NCBI GenBank assembly: GCA_028752905.1
Contig: JAQNBH010000005.1
Span: forward strand, 6,746,502-6,810,501
Reading direction: 5' to 3'
DNA length: 64,000 bases
DNA from: Cladorhizidae sp. MBARI D1340-BT2
Taxonomy: Eukaryota > Porifera > Demospongiae > Poecilosclerida > Cladorhizidae
Shown: piece by piece, positions 49,526 to 61,500 of the stretch
Layout: every line of letters starts with the position of its first letter
Numbering within the stretch: position 1 is the stretch's first letter
The notes under the pieces: generated by a model
Told to the model about the DNA's origin: nothing
Seen by the model: the letters and a program-made list of their open reading frames with translations, nothing else
Databases searched by the model: none
Program-made: the position numbers and the translations under genes

Positions 49526-52500
49526 TTTTTTTTTTTTAATGTTTCTAGTTGAGCGGCAGAAGACTACAGTAGTCGGAGAAAGTTCAACTCTGAGCTTCTG
49601 GGTTTCCATGGCTTTTAAACATTTTTTCTAACTTGTTTATTGCTGTTGTACACAACACATGCCATGACTTGTTGCTATTGTTGTCTGTACCCATGTAGGG
49701 TCAGCTACAGCCTCATTTGGACTTGGCAACCTTTGGACTTGGCAACCTTCGGACATGGCTACCTTTAGAGATGGCAACCTTCCGACATGGCTACCTTTGG
49801 ACGTGCCAACCATACAGCAGATGTTTGGGAGAAGATCAGCTAAAGCTTCCTTCAGTGAACATACTGCTCGGTTCCTTCATCGGTTCCTTCATCCAATAAA
49901 ATTCGAAAGCATAGCACATGAGCTAGCTGCTACATTGCATCGTGGAATAATATAGCAACGTAACAAACTCACTGGCTGATCTTTACCACATACTTCATTC
50001 TGCACGGAAGAAACAGGTTAGTCGTCGTGTGGAGCTAAAGGTTCTGTGAATGGACCTATTTATGAGGTGGGGAAACAGAGACAGATCCTTGAAGATGAAG
50101 AAGTCTTTTTCACACTTTTCTAATCTCTTTTGTCTGCCAGTTCAATACTGGCAGAGGATCCAAGGTACGCTGGGAGTACTTTTGGAGCGGATATCAACTA
50201 CACCATTTAGACGCTAAGAAGAGTTTTAGCAGGGACCTGAGCTTTGGTCTTGGAGGGTTTTTTTGGTTGTTGCCGTCAGCCATTTTAAGGAGTGGTAGTG
50301 CACTCTGGATACAGGAATCAGTACAGCCCATGGGTGCTTAACCTTTCACATCGACAGCCTAACCCTAAACCCTGAACATAGCATGGTGAGGACTTGCTAC
50401 AAGGATGGACACTTACTGTGTACTTTGTACTACATATGTTATAGGGGCGTGGCAAGTGAGGATGTGCACTATAAAAGGAAACGTGACTTGACACCGCCGA
50501 GAGAGCCAACGAAGAAGCCCTCATGTCGACTTGTACTCATACAGTTAGTAATCTTCCCCACTCCAAGTAACGCTATAACTACGCCCACTTAACCCTAGTA
50601 AACAAACTCTAAATAAAGCCCAACATGCATGCATGTCAATTACTCACCAGTATTGGGTGACACCTTGAGTTCGGAGGTCATGTGGTCAAGGAGATACTGG
50701 GGGTCAAGTGGAGCAGAAAGCCAGAAGACAAGACAACAAGGAAGAAATGAAGTTGTGTAGACTAGAGTGATCACCACCACAACCATTCACAACCTTACCA
50801 TGGCCTTGGGCCATACTTTCTCTCTTTCGAGGCATTTAGTGAGGGACAAGAGCAGGAGGTTGTAGGTGCAAGTCCGTGCTGGAGGGAGGGGCAGAAGACT
50901 TCTCCAGTTAAGGCAGTCACATGACACACTGTGGTATTACGTGTACACATGATGTAGGAGGAGCAAACCTTGGTAGCCATGGCTTCTCATTTCATCGAAT
51001 AACTCGAAAGCTCTTCGCAGATTCATGTACTAGTCGGAAACAACAAAATGTTCACACTGATAGGTAAAGGGTCAACAACAGAATATGCACACTGATAGGT
51101 AAAGGATCAACAACAGAATGTGCACACTGATAGGTAAAGGGTCAACAATAGAATATGCACACTGATAGGTATAGGGTCATCACCAACAGAATGTGCACAC
51201 TGATAGGTATAGGGTCATCACCAACAGAATGTGCACATTGATAGGTATAGGGTCAACAACAATAACAGAATGTGCACACTGATAGGTATAGGGTCATCAA
51301 CAACAACAGAACACTGATAGGTATAGGAACAGAATGTGCACATTGATGGGTATGGGTATAGGGTCATCATCAACAACAGAATGTGCACATTGATAGGTAT
51401 AGGGTCAACAACAATAACAGAATGTGTACACTGATAGGTATAGGGTCATCAACAACAACAGAACACTGATAGGTATAGGAACAGAATGTGCACATTGATA
51501 GGTATAGGGTCATCAACAGAATGTGCACACTGATAGGTATAGGGTCATCAACAACAACAGAATGTGCACATTGATAGGTATAGGGTCATCAACAACAACA
51601 GAATGTGCACATTGATAGGTATAGGGTTATCAACAACAACAGAATGTGCACATTGATAGGTACAGGGTGGACACTCGACAGAGAGCACTTAATCACACAC
51701 TCACTTCCCTTCATCAGCCACTCACTTTCATCAGCGGCCACTAGCCTCTACTGTCATCTCCATCAAGATATGCATCACTAACCTTTAGCAAACCTTGAAT
51801 CATTGCTTCATATGTGCCAACATTCTTCTCCTCAATAAAATCTTCCCTGAACAGCTTCTCTGCCACATTCTCCACACTGTGATTACATGCACGCATGCAA
51901 AACCAAATGATAAATATCTCAGGACCTACCAAACACACAGAGACAGCAGTCTTAAACACCCACTCACTCACACAGAGAGAGCATTCTTAAACACTCACTC
52001 GCTACTCACACAGAGAGACAGCAGTCTTAAACACTCACCTACTCACTCACACAGAGAGAGCAGTCTTAAACACTCACTCACTCACAGAGAGCAGTCTTAA
52101 ACACTCACCCACTCACTCACACAGAGAGAGAGCAGTCTTAAACACCCACTCACTCACACAGAGAGAGAGCAGTCTTAAACACCCACTCACTCACACAGAG
52201 AGAGAGCAGTCTTAAACACTCACCCACTCACTCACACAGAGAGAGAGAGCAGTCTTAAACACCTCACTCACTCACAGAGAGAGAGCAGTCTTAAACACCC
52301 ACTCACTCACACAGAGAGAGAGAGCAGTCTTAAACACCTCACTCACTCACAGAGAGAGAGCAGTCTTAAACACCCACTCACTCACACAGAGAGAGAGCAG
52401 TCTTAAACACCCACTCACTCACAGAGAAAAAGAACAGTCTTAAACACCCACTCACTCACACAGTCTTAAACACCCACTCACTCACTGAGAGAGAGCAGTC

Positions 52501-55500
52501 TTAACCCTTCGAGGATCTCGGTTGCAATTTTCAAGAGGAAAGTTAGCTGTAGTTCAGGCTCTCTCTAAGACTGGATTAAGTTCTAAACCATCATTCATTG
52601 TTACTGGAACACAACCCGACTTCTCTGAACAAGTATGTAGTTTCTGGCTAAAGCGCTTCTTGCTATTCTCGTGTCTCATTGGAACTGAATAATTTTGTCA
52701 CCTGCTATTTAGGCAGTATCTAGCCAACTACTTACCGAGTTTTAGCTTATAGCTAAGGACGCAGCAATCATGTTGAACTTTTATATTGTTTTCTCATCCT
52801 TTCCCCCCCCCCCCCCCCCCCCTTCAGATCGCAGTATTTCTGCCGTGGAAGATAATGAATATGTTGGACTTCATAAGTGCCTACAGCTTAGATCTGAGGG
52901 ACTATAAGCTTAGTCTTGCGCTAAAACCTAGCTATTAGCTTAGCAGCTAGCTTCTTTTTTTTAAATTTAATATTAGCTAGTAGCTTAGGCTTTTCTTGAG
53001 CCAGCTATATAGCTATATTGTTTTTCTCCTGAGCGACCATAATTCACTAGCTCTACAAACAATTTTCCCACTTGCTTCAAATCCAATACCTGCCTTCCCT
53101 CCATAAGAGGCTAAGCAAAGAGAAACTGGCAGTTCTGATCAAGTAAGAATGTTTTGAATGTCAGGTGCATTACTGATGACAATTCCATAATATGGCGTTC
53201 AAAGCCACGAGTCCTTTTCACTTTCCACTGCTGCTTGGTATAAGCTTGTCCTGTAGGTCACGTGGACCCATACCACTTGTGCACTGCAAAATAATAATAT
53301 CTGTGTTCACTTGAAGCTAAGGCAGAATTCAATTTTCTGCTTGGTCTTCTCTCTCCCAGTCAGTCCAACTTCCAATAGCTCCAAGTCCTCTGCAACATCA
53401 TCTGAGCTGCACTCCTACTGCATGCTACTACTATGCCCTCTGCAACATCATCTGAGCTGCACTCCTACTGCATGCTACTACTATGCCCTCTGCAACATCA
53501 TCTGAGCTGCACTTGCTACTGTATGCTACTACTATGCCCTCTGCAACATCATCTGAGCTGCACTCCTACTGCATGCTACTACTATGCCCTCTGCAACATC
53601 ATCTGAGCTGCACTCCTACTGCATGCTACTACTATGCCCTCTGCAACATCATCTGAGCTGCACTCCTACTGCATGCTACTACTATGCCCTCTGCAACATC
53701 ATCTGAGCTGCACTTGTACTGCATGCTACTACTATGCCCTCTACAACATCATCTGAGCTGCACTCCTACTGCATGCTACTACTATGCCCTCTGCAACATC
53801 ATCTGAGCTGCACTCCTACTGCATGCTACTACTATGCCCTCTGCAACATCATCTGAGCTGCACGTCTACTGCATGCTACTACTATGCCCTCTGCAACACC
53901 ATCTGAGCTGCACTCCTACTGCATGCTACTACTATGCCCTCTGCAACATCATCTGAGCTGCACTCCTACTGCATGCTACTACTATGCCCTCTGCAACATC
54001 ATCTGAGCTGCACTCCTACTGCATGCTACTACTATGCCCTCTGCAACATCATCTGAGCTACACTTGTACTGCATGCTACTACTATGTCCTCTGCAACATC
54101 ATCTGAGCTGCACTCCTACTGCATGCTACTACTATGCCCTCTGCAACATCATCTGAGCTGCACTTCCACTGCATGCTACTACTATGCCCTCTGCAACATC
54201 ATCTGAGCTGCACTCCTACTGCATGCTACTACTATGCCCTCTGCAACATCATCTGAGCTGCACTACTACTGCATGCTACTACTATGCCCTCTGCAACATC
54301 ATCTGAGCTGCACTCCTACTGCATGCTACTACTATGCCCTCTGCAACATCATCTGAGCTGCTGCATGCTACTACTATGCCCTCTGCAACATCATCTGAGC
54401 TGCTACTGCATGCTACTACTATGCCCTCTGCAACATCATCTGAGCTGCACTCCTACTGCATGCTACTACTATGCCCTCTGCAACATCATCTGAGCTGCAC
54501 TACTACTGCATGCTACTACTATGCCCTCTGCAACATCATCTGAGCTGCACTCCTACTGCATGCTACTACTATGCCCTCTGCAACATCATCTGAGCTGCAC
54601 TCCTACTGCATGCTACTACTATGCCCTCTGCAACATCATCTGAGCTGCACGTCTACTGCATGCTACTACTATGCCCTCTGCAACATCATCTGAGCTGCAC
54701 TACTACTGCATGCTACTACTATGCCCTCTGCAACATCATCTGAGCTGCACATGCTACTGCATGCTACTACTATGCCCTCTGCAACATCATCTGAGCTGCA
54801 CTCCTACTGCATGCTACTACTATGCCCTCTGCAACATCATCTGAGCTGCACTCCTATTGCATGCTACTACTATGCCCTCTGCAACATCATCTGAGCTGCA
54901 CTCCTACTGCATGCTACTACTATGCCCTCTGCAACATCATCAGAGCTGCACTTCCACTGCATGCTACTACTATGCCCTCTGCAACATCATCTGAGCTGCA
55001 CTGCTACTGCATGCTACTACTATGCCCTCTGCAACATCATCTGAGCTGCACTCCTACTGCATGCTACTACTATGCCCTCTGCAACATCATCTGAGCTGCA
55101 CGTCTACTGCATGCTACTACTATGCCCTCTGCAACATCATCTGAGCTGCACTTGTACTGCATGCTACTACTATGCCCTCTGCAACATCATCTGAGCTGCA
55201 CTCCTACTGCATGCTACTACTATGTCCTCTGCAACATCATCTGAGCTGCACTCCTACCGCATGCTACTACTATGCCCTCTGCAACATCATCTGAGCTGCA
55301 CTCCTACTGCATGCTACTACTATGCCCTCTGCAACATCATCTGAGCTGCACTTCCACTGCATGCTACTACTATGCCCTCTGCAACATCATCTGAGCTGCA
55401 CTCCTACTGCATGCTACTACTATGCCCTCTGCAACATCATCTGAGCTGCACTACTACTGCATGCTACTACTATGCCCTCTGCAACATCATCTGAGCTGCA

Positions 55501-58500
55501 CTCCTACTGCATGCTACTACTATGCCCTCTGCAACATCATCTGAGCTGCTACTGCATGCTGCTGCTACGTCCCTGCAACATCATCTGAGCTGCACTCCTA
55601 CTGCATTCTACTACTATGCCCTCTGCAACATCATCTGAGCTGCACTCCTACTGCATGCTACTACTATGCCCTCTGCAACATCATCTGAGCTGCAGTCCTA
55701 CTGCATGCTACTACTATGCCCTCTGCAACATCATCTGAGCTACACTCCTACTGCATGCTACTACTATGTCCTCTGCAACATCATCTGAGCTGCACTCCTA
55801 CTGCATGCTACTACTATGCCCTCTGCAACATCATCTGAGCTGCACTTCCACTGCATGCTACTACTATGCCCTCTGCAACATCATCTGAGCTGCACTCCTA
55901 CTGCATGCTACTACTATGCCCTCTGCAACATCATCTGAGCTGCACTACTACTGCATGCTACTACTATGCCCTCTGCAACATCATCTGAGCTGCACTCCTA
56001 CTGCATGCTACTACTATGCCCTCTGCAACATCATCTGAGCTGCTGCATGCTACTACTATGCCCTCTGCAACATCATCTGAGCTGCTACTGCATGCTACTA
56101 CTATGCCCTCTGCAACATCATCTGAGCTGCACTCCTACTGCATGCTACTACTATGCCCTCTGCAACATCATCTGAGCTGCACTACTACTGCATGCTACTA
56201 CTATGCCCTCTGCAACATCATCTGAGCTGCACTCCTACTGCATGCTACTACTATGCCCTCTGCAACATCATCTGAGCTGCACTCCTACTGCATGCTACTA
56301 CTATGCCCTCTGCAACATCATCTGAGCTGCACGTCTACTGCATGCTACTACTATGCCCTCTGCAACATCATCTGAGCTGCACTACTACTGCATGCTACTA
56401 CTATGCCCTCTGCAACATCATCTGAGCTGCACATGCTACTGCATGCTACTACTATGCCCTCTGCAACATCATCTGAGCTGCACTCCTACTGCATGCTACT
56501 ACTATGCCCTCTGCAACATCATCTGAGCTGCACTCCTATTGCATGCTACTACTATGCCCTCTGCAACATCATCTGAGCTGCACTCCTACTGCATGCTACT
56601 ACTATGCCCTCTGCAACATCATCAGAGCTGCACTTCCACTGCATGCTACTACTATGCCCTCTGCAACATCATCTGAGCTGCACTGCTACTGCATGCTACT
56701 ACTATGCCCTCTGCAACATCATCTGAGCTGCACTCCTACTGCATGCTACTACTATGCCCTCTGCAACATCATCTGAGCTGCACGTCTACTGCATGCTACT
56801 ACTATGCCCTCTGCAACATCATCTGAGCTGCACTTGTACTGCATGCTACTACTATGCCCTCTGCAACATCATCTGAGCTGCACTCCTACTGCATGCTACT
56901 ACTATGTCCTCTGCAACATCATCTGAGCTGCACTCCTACCGCATGCTACTACTATGCCCTCTGCAACATCATCTGAGCTGCACTCCTACTGCATGCTACT
57001 ACTATGCCCTCTGCAACATCATCTGAGCTGCACTTCCACTGCATGCTACTACTATGCCCTCTGCAACATCATCTGAGCTGCACTCCTACTGCATGCTACT
57101 ACTATGCCCTCTGCAACATCATCTGAGCTGCACTACTACTGCATGCTACTACTATGCCCTCTGCAACATCATCTGAGCTGCACTCCTACTGCATGCTACT
57201 ACTATGCCCTCTGCAACATCATCTGAGCTGCTACTGCATGCTGCTGCTACGTCCCTGCAACATCATCTGAGCTGCACTCCTACTGCATTCTACTACTATG
57301 CCCTCTGCAACATCATCTGAGCTGCACTCCTACTGCATGCTACTACTATGCCCTCTGCAACATCATCTGAGCTGCAGTCCTACTGCATGCTACTACTATG
57401 CCCTCTGCAACATCATCTGAGCTGCACTCCTACTGCATGCTACTACTATGCCCTCTGCAACATCATCTGAGCTGCACGTCTACTGCATGCTACTACTATG
57501 CCCTCTGCAACATCATCTGAGCTGCACTTGTACTGCATGCTACTACTATGCCCTCTGCAACATCATCTGAGCTGCACTACTACTGCATGCTACTACTATG
57601 CCCTCTGCAACATCATCTGAGCTGCACTTGTACTGTATGCTACTACTATGCCCTCTGCAACATCATCTGAGCTGCACTACTACTGCATGCTACTACTATG
57701 CCCTCTGCAACATCATCTGAGCTGCACTTCCACTGCATGCTACTACTATGCCCTCTGCAACATCATCTGAGCTGCACTCCTACTGCATGCTACTACTATG
57801 CCCTCTGCAACATCATCTGAGCTGCACTCCTACTGCATGCTACTACTATGCCCTCTGCAACATCATCTGAGCTGCACTCCTACTGCATGCTACTACTATG
57901 CCCTCTGCAACATCATCTGAGCTGCACTCCTACTGCATGCTACTACTATGCCCTCTGCAACATCATCTGAGCTGCACTCCTACTGCATGCTACTACTATG
58001 TCCTCTGCAACATCATCTGAGCTGCACTCCTACTGCATGCTACTACTATGCCCTCTGCAACATCATCTGAGCTGCACTGCTACTGCATGCTACTACTATG
58101 CCCTCTGCAACATCATCTGAGCTGCACTCCTACTGCATGCTACTACTATGCCCTCTGCAACATCATCTGAGCTGCACTACTACTGCATGCTACTACTATG
58201 CCCTCTGCAACATCATCTGAGCTGCACTCCTACTGCATGCTACTACTATGCCCTCTGCAACATCTGGCTGCACTCCTACTGCATGCTACTACTATGCCCT
58301 CTGCAACATCATCTGAGCTGCACTCCTACTGCATGCTACTACTATGCCCTCTGCAACATCATCTGAGCTGCACTCCTACTGCATGCTACTACTATGCCCT
58401 CTGCAACATCATCTGAGCTGCACTCCTACTGCATGCGTACTACTATGCCCTCTGCAACATCATCTGAGCTGCACTCCTACTGCATGCTACTACTATGCCC

Positions 58501-61500
58501 TCTGCAACATCATCTGAGCTGCACTCCTACTGCATGCTACTACTATGCCCTCTGCAACATCATCTGAGCTGCCTGCATGCTACTACTATGCCCTCTACAA
58601 CATCATCTGAGCTGCACTACTACTGCATGCTACTACTATGCCCTCTGCAACATCATCTGAGCTGCACTCCTACTGCATGCTACTACTATGCCCTCTGCAA
58701 CATCATCTGAGCTGCACTCCTACTGCATGCTACTACTATGCCCTCTGCAACATCATCTGAGCTGCACGTCTACTGGCTACTACTATGCCCTCTGCAACAT
58801 CATCTGAGCTGCACTCCTACTGCATGCTACTACTATGCCCTCTGCAACATTATCTGAGCTGCACTCCTACTGCATGCTACTACTATGCCCTCTGCAACAT
58901 CATCTGAGCTGCACGTCTACTGGCTACTACTATGCCCTCTGCAACATCATCTGAGCTGCACTCCTACTGCATGCTACTACTATGCCCTCTGCAACATCAT
59001 CTGAGCTGCACTTCCACTGCATGCTACTACTATGCCCTCTGCAACATCATCTGAGCTGCACTCCTACTGCATGCTACTACTATGCCCTCTGCAACATCAT
59101 CTGAGCTGCAGTCCTACTGCATGCTACTACTATGCCCTCTGCAACATCATCTGAGCTGCACTCCTACTGCATGCGTACTACTATGCCCTCTGCAACATCA
59201 TCTGAGCTGCACTCCTACTGCATGCTACTACTATGCCCTCTGCAACATCATCTGAGCTGCACTCCTACTGCATGCTACTACTATGCCCTCTGCAACATCA
59301 TCTGAGCTGCTACTGCATGCTACTACTATGCCCTCTGCAACATCATCTGAGCTGCAGTCCTACTGCATGCTACTACTATGCCCTCTGCAACATCATCTGA
59401 GCTGCACTCCTACTGCATGCTACTACTATGCCCTCTGCAACATCATCTGAGCTGCACTCCTACTGCATGCTACTACTATGCCCTCTGCAACATCATCTGA
59501 GCTGCACTCCTACTGCATGCTACTACTATGCCCTCTGCAACATCATCTGAGCTGCACGTCTACTGCATGCTACTACTATGCCCTCTGCAACATCATCTGA
59601 GCTGCACTCCTACTGCATGCTACTACTATGCCCTCTGCAACATCATCTGAGCTGCACTCCTACTGCATGCTACTACTATGTCCTCTGCAACATCATCTGA
59701 GCTGCACTCCTACTGCATGCTACTACTATGCCCTCTGCAACATCATCTGAGCTGCACTGCTACTGCATGCTACTACTATGCCCTCTGCAACATCATCTGA
59801 GCTGCACTCCTACTGCATGCTACTACTATGCCCTCTGCAACATCATCTGAGCTGCACGTCTACTGCATGCTACTACTATGCCCTCTGCAACATCATCTGA
59901 GCTGCACTCCTACTGCATGCTACTACTATGCCCTCTGCAACATCATCTGAGCTGCACTTGTACTGCATGCTACTACTATGCCCTCTACAACATCATCTGA
60001 GCTGCACTTGTACTGCATGATACTACTATGCCCTCTACAACATCATCTGAGCTGCACTCCTACTGCATGCTACTACTATGCCCTCTACAACATCATCTGA
60101 GCTGCACTACTACTGCATGCTACTACTATGTCCTCTGCAACATCATCTGAGCTGCACTTCCACTGCATGCTACTACTATGCCCTCTGCAACATCATCTGA
60201 GCTGCACTTGTACTGTATGCTACTACTATGCCCTCTACAACATCATCTGAGCTGCACTACTACTGCATGCTACTACTATGCCCTCTACAACATCATCTGA
60301 GCTGCACTCCTACTGCATGCTACTACTATGCCCTCTACAACATCATCTGAGCTGCACTCCTACTGCATGCTACTACTATGCCCTCTGCAACATCATCTGA
60401 GCTGCACATACTACTGCATGCTACTACTATGCCCTCTGCAACATCATCTGAGCTGCACTCCTACTGCATGCTACTACTATGCCCTCTGCAACATCATCTG
60501 AGCTGCACTTGTACTGCATGCTACTACTATGCCCTCTGCAACATCATCTGAGCTGCACGTCTACTGCATGCTACTACTATGCCCTCTGCAACATCATCTG
60601 AGCTGCACTCCTACTGCATGCTACTACTATGCCCTCTGCAACATCATCTGAGCTGCACGTCTACTGCATGCTACTACTATGCCCTCTTCAACATCATCTG
60701 AGCTGCACGTCTACTGCATGCTACTACTATGCCCTCTGCAACATCATCTGAGCTGCACTACTACTGCATGCTACTACTATGCCCTCTGCAACATCATCTG
60801 AGCTGCACTACTACTGCATGCTACTACTATGCCCTCTGCAACATCATCTGAGCTGCACGTCTACTGCATGCTACTACTATGCCCTCTGCAACATCATCTG
60901 AGCTGCACTCCTACTGCATGCTACTACTATGCCCTCTGCAACATCATCTGAGCTGCACTCCTACTGCATGCTACTACTATGCCCTCTGCAACATCATCTG
61001 AGCTGCACTCCTACTGCATGCTACTACTATGCCCTCTGCAACATCATCTGAGCTGCACTCCTACTGCATGCTACTACTATGCCCTCTGCAACATCATCTG
61101 AGCTGCACTCCTACTGCATGCTACTACTATGCCCTCTGCAACATCATCTGAGCTGCACTCCTACTGCATGCTACTACTATGCCCTCTGCAACATCATCTG
61201 AGCTGCACTTCCACTGCATGCTACTACTATGCCCTCTGCAACATCATCTGAGCTGCACTCCTACTGCATGCTACTACTATGCCCTCTGCAACATCATCTG
61301 AGCTGCACTCCTACTGCATGCTACTACTATGCCCTCTGCAACATCATCTGAGCTGCACTCCTACTGCATGCTGCATATATATATATATAATGTGTATCAG
61401 TCAAAATTCTACCCACTCCTTTTCTAAACGATTATAGGAAAGCATACAGTACAGATTAATATGTGTGGACAATGTCTTGGATAGATATTGATGTAGAGAT

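Noticed and set aside
54075..57440. Two identical gene-like sets of short open frames
   Set aside because: They are the 1682-bp higher-order repeat of the satellite, not duplicated genes.
53390..61372. CRISPR-like 50-bp repeats with variable triplet
   Set aside because: The variable part is only a few bases drawn from a small set of variants; this is a satellite.
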